64,000 bases of DNA from Timema cristinae (lineage: Eukaryota; Arthropoda; Insecta; Phasmatodea; Timematidae): assembly GCA_039000515.1 (NCBI GenBank), contig JBCFYV010000533.1, forward strand, positions 37,919-101,918, written 5' to 3'. A program made the position numbers and the translations under genes. The notes under the pieces are model-generated. The model was not told the origin of the DNA. It worked only from the letters and a program-made list of their open reading frames with translations, and searched no databases. Positions within the stretch are counted from its first letter, which is position 1. Each line of letters begins with the position of its first letter. Below, piece by piece: positions 1 to 11,570 of the stretch.

Positions 1-190
1 CAATGTTTATCATTATAAATTAATCATCCCATAAACATAAATTTAAGGGTAATTTACATAAGTAAATATTGCCAATTTTAATCATATATTTGCAAGTATT
101 TGAAACACGAAATAACTCAATATTGTAAGATTGTAACAAAATTAAAATTAAAAAAAACCTTTACTTGAAATATATTTTTATAAAACCAAT

Positions 191-675
191 AGGGGGCTGT
201 TCATAAATTACGCAAGGATTTTTTTCATTACTTTGACCCCTCTTAGTCCCCAAATCTCCCTACTTAAGGAATTGTAAGATTTCTCGTTCCCTCCTCTCCC
301 TGACTGATCTTACGTAATTTTCTTACAATTTGGTAAATTATATTATTTTAGACAAAAGGATTCGTGATGGGAAATTATAAAATATTTATCACAGTAAAAT
401 TAGGTTTAAAACAACATTAATAAATGACAGTTTATAGTTATGTATAGCTGTGTACGTCTATAGGCAATGATTCAGCGCCATCTGTCGTCGCTAGGTGCAA
501 CCTTTTTGACTGCGCGTCTGTAAAAGTGTTTTTTTTTTTTTTAGATTTTGTCTAACCATAAACATTTATAAAATCCTTAGTTAAGATGGAATCTGCCCAC
601 CCCCACGAAAACTTAAGAAATTACTGATCACTCCCACCCAAAAAATCCTTACGTAACTCTTGAAAGTTTCCCTGC
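191..675. repeat. MITE-like inverted-repeat element (tentative)
   Basis: The left side holds TTACGCAAGGATTTTTT near 210 and the right side holds its inverse, AAAAAATCCTTACGTAA, near 640-655. The interior has no convincing coding sequence; the ORF inside is a shadow. This suggests a non-autonomous DNA transposon of about 0.5 kb. No clear target duplication was found and the class is unknown. Confidence 0.35.
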
Positions 676-1539
676 TTCCGAGCCATTGGCAAATATTAAA
701 AAAAAAAAAATAGGTCTCAGAAAACGGGAGTTTATAATTCGTCTTTTTGATGAAAATATGTAAAATCTGTAAAATATGAATAGTGAACAATACGTTTCTT
801 TCATTTATGCCTCTTGGTGGAATGTGATGGCCATTTTTTCCATCATGTTTCTGTAAAAATGTATATTATCTGGTTTCACAAATATTACGAGTTTTAAGTA
901 AATGTCCATTTTTAGACAAAATAGATAGAAAGTCGGTTTGGTGCACCATACCATTTATTTAATGAGGCTAGTTATTAGCCTTAATAATATGGACACAAGT
1001 TAATATTATACAACTTATAAACTTGTTTGTAGTTTCGTCTTTATTAAAACATTATTTCTCACTTAGTAGATACCAAAACTAATATAATAGAAGAATCATC
1101 TATTGAAAACATTGATCTAAAGTTAATTTCGGCCAAATAGTCCATTTCAACTGCTATTTAAAAATAATATATATAAATATTAGAAGTATATAGCTTAAAT
1201 ATGAGGATTTATTATGTTTTCTCTCTAATATTAAACTAAATATTGATTTAATAATATTAACACGAATGTGGATGTACGGGAATGAGACATTATTGCTTTC
1301 AATTCCAAACTACAGGGCCAATTATGCCCGTAGAGACAATAAATTAGGTGGGGGAGTTTGTGGGTTTGTTAGAAGAGCTTAATGGTTTCAAACATGGACA
1401 TTTGAAACTTTTAGTAAAGGTTCATTCTTGGCTCTAGACCAGAGATAAGACCGAATTTTGTGAAATTCAACCGTCTTTAAGAGATAAAAAAGGGGGTTCA
1501 AAAGTTTTCAAAATTCACTGAGCATGCATTTTTTGAACT
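676..1539. other. AT-rich stretch, nothing recognised
   Basis: No ORF of note, tRNA or repeat boundary was recognised. A phrase around 813-860 (GGTGGAATGTGATGG and following) recurs in similar form near 4430-4480, hinting at a shared old repeat. Confidence 0.4.
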
Positions 1540-3960
1540 AGTGGACATAGAGCCTTGAAATTTAAAATGAATGTTTCTGTATAGAAATGGTGAAAATATT
1601 TTTTAGGATTTTTCAAATTTAACTACCTAAAGGGGTGTAAAAGAGGGAACAAGGGGTAGTAAATGCTATGTCCTCCAATCAAGATGAGATTTGATATATG
1701 CTGGGTTATCGGGTCGCAGAATACTAATATGAAATTAATTTCTGTACGGCAACCACATGATGATTCTCGAGGTGCGTTGGTAAAAATGTGTGTTCAAGAC
1801 TCCAAAACTAATATAAATAAAATACTTTACAGGATGATAGAATATTAAAATTGTGCAGACAACAAATGGGACCACTCCAAATAATTATAAAAGTATGAAC
1901 AGTTTTGTTTAATAAGTGCGACCCTGGGACATATGGAAGGGGATATAAACAGAATAAAAACCTTTTATGTGTGCTAGAAAACTTAAATTTGACAGTCGTT
2001 TAGGAGGACAACTCCAAATAACCAAATAAGTCTTAAAAATGGAAATTTCTAAATGATAGTTAGAAAAATGAGCTAAAATATTTACAAAAATAATAGAAAC
2101 AACTAATTCCCAGTGTGGCAGAAAATTGAAATGTATAAGTAAACTAAAGGGACATTTCAAATTACTATAAGTCCCAGCAGGCGGGGGAGAGGGGGAGGGG
2201 TAGATGAGGGGTTATAAAAATAAAAACAACTTTTAGCTGTGATAGAATATTTAAATTTGGCAAGTAGGCGGAGTGAACTTTCAAAATAACCAAATAAATC
2301 TTAATATTTGAAATTTATAAGTGGAAGTTGAAGAAGTGGTAGGGGAAGGGAGCGGGCTCAACATTTACAAAAACTAATAAATTCAACTACATTCTGTGTG
2401 GTAGAAAACTTAAACTCTTAGGTATACGGACCACTCTAAGTAAACAAAAAAATATGAAATTTTTAAACTTTAGCTATGGAAAATGGGGGAGGGGGAAGCT
2501 ATAGCTAGAAATAGCTTTTGAGATGAGGTTAGAAATTAAAATTTGAAAGACAGGTAGAAATAAAACTCCAGATTTCTAAATGAATGTTATAATTTAATAT
2601 TTTTCAAAGGGGTTTGGAAAAGTGGGTTGACTTCTAATACTTATAAAAGTATTAGAAACAACCTCTTCTCAGTGTGGTATAAAAATAAAATTCTCCACAT
2701 AGGCAAAGATACCACTCCAAATAACTATAAGAGTCCAAAATTTAAAGTTTATAATAGGAGTCCATAAAAAAGGGAGGAGTTTATGAAAGATTAAGTATGG
2801 TAGAAAGCCTAAATTTTGCATGCTGGTAGAGGTACGGCTTCAGATAACCAAATAAGTCTTAAATGGATAAACTACTTTTATGTGTGATATAAAACTGGAA
2901 TTCGTCAAGCAGAGATAGGGACAACCCAAATTAACTATAAAGTCTGAACATTTTAAATTTCAAAATGAGACTACAGAAAATAGGGATGGAGGGGTTTGAG
3001 GGATAGGGGTATACTAGTAGGAGATATAAAATCTAAATTTGTCAGGGATGTAGAGGGATAACTTCAAATAACCACAAATACATTTTAAATATTAGTTATT
3101 TCTAAGGAGGCTGGTGATATAGAGGGTCTCAAATTTTTTTAAACAAAAAAGACTAAACTACTTCTATAAGTGTTAGATGATTGACATAAGTCAGGTGGGC
3201 TTAAAGACCAACTCAAACAGTACCAAGGGCTTAATTATTACATTTCAAAATGAAGGCTTGGAAAATAGGGAGTAAAGGTCCCCTCAAAATATTTACAAAG
3301 CTATATAAATACAATTTTTGTAGAGAAATAAGCTTGAAATTTCGCCATGTAGTTTAATAATAAAACAGGTTTGAGTAGCTAGACGGGGATACATTGTTCA
3401 CGTTAAATCATTAAAAAAGAAAGCTTATCTAATGACGCTATGCTCATGACAATATTATAACAACTGTTTACATCAAGTGAAGAAAATTAAACTATATCTT
3501 TCTACTGGAGTGATATTTTTTTTGCCAAAAAAATTGATCAAAAATACTGCAAAAACATTGGCATTTTCTCGCGTTTCCTACATTCTTGAACAAGTGGAAT
3601 TTCAAAATTGAAGCCCAAGAAATGGTAGCGCTTAAAATGTATACAACCAAAATATAACATTCTTTACGATGTGGTTAGGTTGACATCTGGTAGCCACGGA
3701 AAATATATAAAATAACCAAATAAGTCTTAAAATTTCAAATTAGAATTGTGGAAGCTAAGGAGGGTGAGGGGGGCAGAGGGGTTTGTAAATGATAGTAAAT
3801 TGCCATCTTTCCAAAGAAAATATACTTTTATGCATGAAAGAATATTTAAATTTGCCAATTTAATAAAACACATAACCATAAAAGTTAGAAAGTTTGGAAT
3901 TCAAAAATTTACTGCTGGGAAATTGGAGGGGCCTCTAAAATTTCCTAAGCTATAAAAACT
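1540..3960. repeat. Ancient degenerate tandem array, unit about 145 bp
   Basis: A two-part phrase recurs many times with heavy divergence. One part resembles CACTCCAAATAACCAAATAA (near 2020, 2290, 2710, 2930, 3060, 3710). The other resembles TGTGTGGTAGAAAACTTAAA (near 1965, 2110, 2235, 2390, 2670, 2795, 2880). G-rich spacers of the GGGGGAGGGG type lie between. The average period is about 145 bp but indels blur it. Short ORFs across it (1663-1848, 1909-2160, 3746-3955) look like chance. The same family occurs inverted at 34.7-35.5 kb. Confidence 0.6.
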
Positions 3961-3974
3961 CAATATGTTCCAAA

Positions 3975-4085
3975 TGCGGGTACACTTTATACTCATTAAA
4001 CCTCCCTCATCCCTAACACAATAGCGTAATTAGTAGCACATAAGCGTATAACTCGAACGAATACTAAGGCACAGTGTTAACAAAA
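3975..4085 (+). repeat. SINE family 1, old 3' tail
   Basis: The stretch with AGCGTAATTAGTA and GCGTATAACTCGAACGA matches the 3' tail of the tRNA-headed SINE family 1 seen intact at 7473-7752, with many substitutions. The tRNA-like head is not recognisable. Confidence 0.5.
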
Positions 4086-5379
4086 ATAACAAATTAGAAA
4101 ATGTTATTGATGTTGAACACACAAAAAATCTATTTTCTAAAATGCTCTTTTTATAAAATTTGGGCTGTAGTAAGACATTTGGAACATTAAATTTGTAAAG
4201 GCAGAGGAAAAAAGTTTATACTAAAAGTAAATCAACACACAAACTAAAGCCTACCTTAAAGTGGATACATAGATTTACAAATACATAGCTGTTATCGCAC
4301 ATCTAGGAGCGACATAACAATTAAAATAAACACATCCAAGTGACATAACTTGGTGAGCATGATTCTCTTTGAATAATAATGATGCTTCATAATTAATATT
4401 TCTGTAAAATAGTCTATTATTTAATTAATGTTCGTTGGTGAAATGTGATGCTTTTTTTCAAATATGTTTTTATGAACGTGCTTAGGTAAAGATTGAATTG
4501 TCATTGGAGTACGACGGCCGCCCTGCGATTGCGCTCGTTTGTGCACTCAGATTGTAAACTAGATAATATTTTCCTTCTAAGATTTTTTATTTATTAATCG
4601 CAATAACTGAGTTGTGATTGCCATGGTTAGCTTAGGATTGTACACGAAGTAACTTTCAAAATTATGACAGCTGGACCAATAAAGTAAGGATGTTATAGCT
4701 AAATACGTCAAAGCTCGATTTAGTACATTACAAAATCAAAGAGACCAGAGTATTATGAAATATATCAATTTCCAAATTAGTTTTACACATATTTTAATCA
4801 AATTTCTGTTAAATCTTATTACTGTATTTATTTTTAATGATATTGATTATAATTTTAGTTTCAAACCTACCCAAACTAAATAGTCAGAATTGTTTTTCTT
4901 TACTTTAGTAGATAATTTTTATACCAAACACTTAATAACTATAGTTGTGATTGGGTAAAATTAAGAGTACTTTTTTCATATACTTTGTATTGTCAACAAT
5001 TTTACTCACTTTACTAAACGCTTTTATTGTGATATAAATATTTATTTTTTAATAAACTCTGCAATTATTAATTGTATGAATATATTGTTATATTATAGTA
5101 AAATAATCTTATAGTGAGAGTTTTTTCAGTTTAATTTTTTTGAATATTTATTTCTATTCCTCTTTACTAAAATAATAAGAGATATTTAATTTTCCATACA
5201 GACACGAGAAGGTGTTGGACAATTGTAATTGGACAAAACATTATGAGCTTTTTGTTGTGCAATCCTAACGTGCGTTTAGGGAGATAAGCTTCATTTTCAG
5301 ACTTGATTTTATTATAAACTGATTTAAAACCGATTTGTTAACTTTCATTGCACATTAATATAAAATAATACTGAAACTT
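4086..5379. other. AT-rich stretch, nothing recognised
   Basis: No coding sequence, RNA gene or clear repeat boundary was recognised. Confidence 0.4.
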
Positions 5380-5594
5380 AGTACCCTTTCGAGTTATACG
5401 CTTATGGGTTAGGATTTGATAAGGTTAGATATAGAGGACGTGAACCCATATTTGCGCGGAGGTAGAGTGGAAAACCATTTAGGGAAAACCACCCCAGTTC
5501 AACTGAGCGAGATTCTAACCTAAGTCTCCCCGTCCTCGGCAGTCTAGCTCAACATGAAACTAGTGCATTAGCTTACTATGCCACCAAGGTGGGT
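5380..5594 (-). repeat. SINE family 1, diverged copy
   Basis: Read on the minus strand it has the family order: tRNA-like head with a B-box-like segment, the central phrase seen here as AAAACCATTTAGG, and a tail containing GAGTTATACGC at the low-coordinate end. It is more diverged than the copies at 7.5 and 20.3 kb and lacks the AAT-repeat end. Confidence 0.7.
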
Positions 5595-5884
5595 ATTAGT
5601 ATAAGATAATATTGAATATAATCATACCCGTGTTTAAAATAAGGGGGTTTTACCGATACCAAATATATACTTAGGAAACTCTTTCCATTGTACGTTCCAT
5701 GCTTTTAACTTTTTATTTTAGTTAATAAAGTAGCATATCACTTGTGTATTTTGTTTATATTAATTTGACAACAACATGTAAAAATAAATGCAACCTTTAC
5801 AACTTAATTATTTAATTTTAATTACTGATATATTTTGTGCGCTATGTCTTTATTCTCACTACAGCTATTCGCGTATTTACTCCT

Positions 5885-6030
5885 AAGGATAAGGAATGAG
5901 AAAGGTAAAATGTTTGGGAAATGTGCCCGTATTCGCGGGAATTATAAGCATATTAGGAAAAAACACTCTCAGTACACTCCATCGGAATTCGAACACTGAT
6001 ACCCCAGTTATTTGCAGTCCAGTCTAACGA
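5885..6030 (-). repeat. SINE family 1, very diverged remnant
   Basis: ATTCGCGGGAATTATAAGC, then ATTAGGAAAAAACACTCTCAG and GGAATTCGAACACTGA, follow the order of the minus-strand SINE 1 body and B box. Both ends are eroded. Confidence 0.45.
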
Positions 6031-7459
6031 AGAAGGGAATCCTAAAGAATGGTAACTGCAGAAGCTGGTCACAAAATATTTAATAATTCCTTTACAAGTG
6101 CATTTCCAAGACTAGTGTCTCTTACGTTTAAACTGTAGAACTACTGGCATTGTATATTTGGTTCCAACACTCAATTGTTTGAAAAGTTTTGGTCAATAAA
6201 AGGGGGGGGAGACGGGGTTAAGGGACTACCGCTACCTGGACTATTGTACTCGGAGAGACAGCAATTCTTAGCTTGTCTTTCTCACGAGGAACATTTTGCA
6301 AGTGAGTTGTTTTAAAGAATTCTCACTTGGAAGCGCTGTTATCACTGGACATTTTAAGTTCTACCTGACTCGAGGAGCGCAACAAATCTCCCGTAAGGCT
6401 GTGTATCTGTTATTTCTTTGTCTGTGACCAAGGTGCATTAACGGTAGTTTTTTAAATGTGAGATTCACTTTGGTTTTATAATCTATCTCTACACGCTAAT
6501 GTGAGAGCACTTTTTTGTATCAAATACTTTCTCTTCCTCACCGCTAGTAAATTATTTTTATACTGTTGTTTTAATTTTTTTAATAGTTCCTCCCCCTCCC
6601 CCCTCAAAGTAACAAAGGCTTATTTTTAAACCAAAAGTGTGTTATTAAAAATTCATAAGAAATTTAATTTAAGAATAATATTTGTTCCCATGACTTCATA
6701 ATAATAAAATAGGGTACAGGAATATTTGTTTTAATTTTTTTTTGTTAAATAGCTAGTTTTAAAAAAAATGCAAGTTTTATGTGACAATAATTACCTACAA
6801 AAAATCGCGCTGAAAGACGTGTCATTAGTATGGGCTAGTCTTCATTTGAAGTAACTATACGGTTGGGATGAGATATATATTATTTTTATTTCACCCATCC
6901 AGGCTATTCTTATTTAACTACACTTCTTGGACAAGAATGAGGAAAGTATAATTTTGAGCAAATGCTACAACATTGGTATGGATGGGGAGTGTGAAATAAT
7001 ATACAATATAATATAAGCTACAGGCCAGATATTGAGGAAGAATACATTAATACCTAATTAATCTTGCTTTCAAGATCAGGAATGGAGTTTAACGTACAGA
7101 AATCATTACTTGCTACGAATTAATTTTCATAACAAAAAACGTTTAAAGGTCATCGTTAGAGCTCAAACTAGCGTTGAAACAAGCCATTTTACCAAGTTGA
7201 TTTAATTTTCTTTTCTTTTTTTTATATTAAAGAGTTTATTTACTCATACATGGTATTAATATTGTGTGTACTTATTGCGAGATAAAAAATTGCCAATTTA
7301 TTCCTCATATTTCCCCAATTTTACAAATTAATTGATTTGCTATAGTGCAAAACTAAACTGGTTTATTAAATTTATGATATTACATTGTGCGAGAATGAGA
7401 ATTAAAAAAAAATTAAAGTCATAAAATGTATGTTAATAGTCTTCCTGAAATATTTTCTT
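6031..7459. other. AT-rich stretch, nothing recognised
   Basis: No gene or RNA was recognised. It contains homopolymer runs, for example a G8 run near 6202 and C-rich text near 6590. Confidence 0.4.
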
Positions 7460-7472
7460 TATATTATGTATG

Positions 7473-7717
7473 ACCCGCCCCGGTGGCGTAGTTGGCTAAC
7501 GCGCTAGTCTTGTTAAGCTCGACTGCTGAGGACGGGTAGATCGAGGTTCGAATCACGGTTGGGTGAACTGGGAGTGGTTTTTCCTAAATGGTTTTCCACT
7601 CTCCCTCCACGCAAATGCAGGTTCACTTCCTCTAATACAACCTTCCCAATTCCCAACCCATTATTGTGATTAGTACTTAAAGCGTATAAACCGAACGGGT
7701 AGTAAGACGCAGCGCTA

Positions 7718-7752
<35 letters not shown>
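7473..7752 (+). mobile_element. SINE family 1, full length, with 13-bp target duplication
   Basis: This copy is complete. The head has a tRNA-like A box (GGTGGCGTAGTTGG) and B box (GAGGTTCGAATC) separated by a long variable-arm-like insert, suggesting a Ser/Leu-type tRNA ancestor. A body and a 3' tail with GTAGTAAGACGCAG follow, ending in (AAT)n. The direct repeat TATATTATGTATG flanks it at 7460-7472 and 7753-7765, as expected for LINE-driven target-primed insertion. Confidence 0.9.
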
Positions 7753-7754
<2 letters not shown>

Positions 7755-7959
7755 TATTATGTATGTATTTGATTAACTCAAAATAACTTTAGTAAGAAAA
7801 ATCAAATAGCAGTTTAAATTTAAACATAATAGTGTAAAATAGGTGTATATATTTTAATGAAAAAATTAAAGAATACACAAGACATAAATTCAACAAAATC
7901 TTTAGTCAATAATTTATTTATTACAAATTATTATTTTTACATAAATATTTTTTTTTCAG

Positions 7960-10601
7960 GAATACTACAATCGATACATTTCAAATAAGCCCCCCTCGAC
8001 ATTCAGAGATGCCATCCTGTAACTTAACTGATAGTGACACTATTGAAAGTATTCTCCCTCCACATTTAGAGTCGCCTAACCCCACATCTCTAGATAATAC
8101 CATACATTCGACTACTGTTAATTCACAAACAGAAGTTTTAATGGATATTTTCCCGGAAGATGTGCCACAGACACCATTGTCTTCACAACAGTAAATATTA
8201 CATTACACATTTTAGTGTTAACTTATTTAGTGAACAATAAATTAATTTCTAATTTTGAATTAAATTGCTACCAAGCTACCCTGATTAAATATGATACATA
8301 TTTAATAGGAGTGTCACCTAATAAAAATACAATTAGAAGCTGAAATACAATACCTAGAATTATGAATGTAATAAAATAAATGCTAATTAAATATCACAGG
8401 CTAAAATTAAGATTAGCACAATCATGGCAGTGGGGAGGTGATCAATTTAAATTAAGCCTAGTATTAAATTAGTTGAAAAATTATACATGTACACGGGAAT
8501 TGATTCCGCGAGTGCTAAGCCAAAGGTCCGGGGTTCAATTTCCGTGCCAAAGCTATCAGTTAACATTTATGGTTCTGGTTCTAGTTCCATTCCTTGCATT
8601 AAATACGTCAAGCTACAGTGCACATGTGTTTTGTTTTTTCTTTCCAGGGACACAAATGTTTTAAAAACACTCTTTATCATAGAAGGACGCAGAATAGTCG
8701 ACTTACAGTACTCTTTGGAATGTATTCAAGCCATAAAGCATAAAGAGTTCGACTGCAGATTTTCAAATATGAATATTACAGGCGAAACAAGGAATGGCTT
8801 CTGCAGCACATTACACTTGCAGTGCAAGATGTGTGGGGTTCTCGAAACAGTCCATACTGCAAACCCCAACTCACCGATGAATGTTAATACCACAATGGTG
8901 GCTGGCATTATTAACACAGGCCAAGGTTTTTCTCAGATGGAAGAGTTGTCTGCAGCACTAGATATGCCTTGTATGGGCAATCCTATGTACCAAAAGTTAC
9001 ACCAAGAAGTAGGTGAACACCTAGGAAGCATTGCTTCTGATGAAATGATGGTTGCCGCGCGTGAGGAAGCAGCATTGGCTGTCAAAGCCGGAAATGTGGA
9101 CAAAGAGGGTCGACCAATGATAACTGTTGTTGCAGATGGAGCATGGTGCAAAAGATCTTATAAAAGCAAATACGACGCTCTCTCAGGAGTGTTAAGTTAT
9201 ATATAACACATAGTATTGAGGCGTAGAACTTTGTGTTGAGCTAGATATATTATTTAATATAATATAGTAATTACTAAATAAACTTTTAAAACTCAATTTT
9301 GTCTTTGCTTTTCAGTTTAAAGTATTTTAATGGTCCTGTAGTTAATATACCCTACACTAAATTTTGTTTATGATACTAGGCATGCATAGTTGGCTTCAAA
9401 ACAAAAAAAGGTGATATACATGGGGGTTCGCAACTCCTATTGCTCTATTTGTGAAAGAGCATCTTCTCAAGAAAAACCTACTAAAGAGCACATATGCTAT
9501 AAAAATTGGACACAATCTGCCACTGCAATGAAAGCTGACATCATAGTTGATGGGTTCAAGCAAAGTGTACCAATGTATGGAATCGTGTATGCCGAACTTA
9601 TAGGTAACTTAACATAGCGCTTTAAACAATTAGTTAATATCGTAACATCAAAAAGTTTTAATTTATAATCCAGTTATTTCATCGGGAACCCAACAAAAAT
9701 TAATATTAATAAATGATATTGCCTTACCAGTATGATATTGAATTAATAAGTGGATTTAATTATTTTTTTAGGAGATGGGGACAGCAGTGTCATGAAACGT
9801 TTGAGCCTAGCCAAGCCATATGGTCCTGATTTCGAGATAAAACAGATTGAATGTGTAAATCATATTCTTCGCAACTATGTGAATAGGGTAAAGGAAATTG
9901 AGAAAAGAGGAAAGAGCCAACTAGGTCCAGTTCCTGGAATTATTAGGTCATCCATTCAACAAAGAGTTTTAAGAATGCGATATGCTGTAACTGAGGCAAT
10001 AAAATATCGTCAAGTACAACCTTTCCCACATCATGAAAATGTCAAACAACTAAAGGAATACATAAGTAATGGGCCAAGTTATGTTTTTGGTGATCATTCT
10101 CGGTGTGGGGAGCGAGGATATTTTTGTCAGGGACCAAAAGAAGGTGAAACAAATTTAGTGCCAGAGTTGATAAAATATGGCTTATGTAAAGGTATAGTTA
10201 GTGCTCGTAATTCCTTGGCATTCCATGCTCAGAGCCTAATATTTAACGTTAGTAATAATATTGCAGAGTCATTTAATAGTGTAGTTACCAAATTCATCGG
10301 CGGAAAGCGCATTAATTATGCTTTGAGGAGCTCTTATCATGTTCGCTGTACAGCAGCAGTAACTTCCCACAACATAGGTCCTACACTACACAGACTCCTG
10401 CACAAAAAGATGGCTATTGTCATTCCTGGAGTGAACACTAAAAGGTTTGTCACACGAAAAGTTAAACGTCGAAATGCAAGGACCAAGCGGAAATTGCAGT
10501 ACCCTCCCCTCAGAAAACCACAAAAGAAGTCTTCAGGTCCAGATGAGCACTATGGGGGTCTGGACATTCTGGCTAAAGCTGACCTCAATGAAGAAGACTA
10601 A
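7960..10601 (+). pseudogene. Mutator-like transposase, spliced, broken
   Basis: A cut-and-paste transposase gene of the arthropod Mutator-like family that is often fused to a YqaJ nuclease. Four exons fit with matching phases: 7960-8190, 8648-9190, 9390-9603 and 9772 onward, with GT-AG introns. The three catalytic acids are visible: D in VADGAW (codon 9135), D in GDGDSS (9774/9780) and E in NIAESFN (10266). A Cys-containing CSIC segment lies between the first two. Breaks: one extra A in the A-run near 9400-9406 shifts the frame just after exon 3 begins, and TAA at 10599-10601 separates this part from the nuclease, which continues in the same frame. The first exon starts at an acceptor, so upstream coding exons are missing or not recognised. 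Family assignment is by motif recall, not search. Confidence 0.75.
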
Positions 10602-11323
10602 AATCTGAAGAAAGAACATTTTATTTGTAGTTTTCGTATGACAGAAGAGCAGAGGAAAGCCTTGATTTATGAAACGGTCGAACAAAGTCAGAATGAAGAA
10701 TGGAGAAGACAGCGAAGGAAGCGAGTGACAACTTCATGGTTTGGTAAAATTTGCAAAATGAGACAGACCACATCGAAGGCAAATCAAGTAAAGACTATGT
10801 TACATGGAACATTCTTTGGAAATGATAGGACTCGATATGTTGTTGAACATGAACCCATGGCAATAGAAGCTTTGGAAGAAGTGCTAAGAGTAAAAGTTGA
10901 AAGGGTGGGGTTGGTAGTCGACAGAAATATATCATTTATTGCAGCATCTCCCGATGGATGTATAGGTGATGATGCTATCGTCAAAATTTAGTGCCCTGCA
11001 TCGGCGAAATATTTTACACCAAATTAAGCCATAAAATACAAAAAAATCAAGTTTTGCACATTACGAGGAAATTATATCCTTTAAAAAAAAGAGATAGTTA
11101 CTATTGCCAAGTGCAAGGACAATTACACATAACTGAAAGACGGTGGTGTTACTTTGTTGTCTGGACAAGAAAAGGAATGTCCTTCACGAAAATTGAGAGG
11201 GATGACATCTTCTGGAAAAGTGAAATGGAGTCTCAATTAATTATATTTTATATGGATAGTTTGCTTCCAGAGATACTTGATTCCAGATATAATCGAGGAT
11301 TGCCAATAAGAGACACCTTTTAG
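10602..11323 (+). pseudogene. YqaJ-like exonuclease domain, catalytic motif destroyed
   Basis: This continues the transposase frame after the TAA at 10599. The N-terminal part (RRQRRKRVTTSWFGKICKM) is typical of the YqaJ / viral alkaline-exonuclease fold. The SPDG acid is present at 10953. The ExK metal-binding motif is lost: the codon where the family has Glu is AAA (10983-10985), and the one where it has Lys is TAG (10989-10991). After CP (10992-10997) the frame shifts somewhere between about 11010 and 11080. The C-terminal part then continues in another frame, with YYCQVQGQLHITERRW and a PEI segment, to 11323. These lesions make a working nuclease very unlikely. Confidence 0.75.
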
Positions 11324-11570
11324 AGAAAACAAATATTTAAAATGATGACCAGCCATCAAAAAGAAAATATCTTAATTGGATTGTGAATGGCTGAAACTAT
11401 GTTTTACTCCTTGGTGGAGTATAGAGAAGAATATTAGATAGATAAGAGAGATTAGACTATTTCCCTTCAGTTTGTTTTTCATCATATCTTGAACATTACT
11501 GACCATAATTTCCCTTCATTACTTAATAAACGTTAAATGAACATGAGAGCACTTTATTTTGTGATATACA
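11324..11570. other. Spacer between Mutator-like gene and hAT element
   Basis: AT-rich, no ORF of note. It may contain the 3' untranslated part and terminal repeat of the Mutator-like transposon, but no terminal inverted repeat was recognised. Confidence 0.35.

Noticed and set aside
8473..8640. ORF extension upstream of the Mutator-like exon 2
   Set aside because: The frame is open by chance through an intron; the acceptor TTTCCAG and phase match with exon 7960-8190 favour splicing at 8648.
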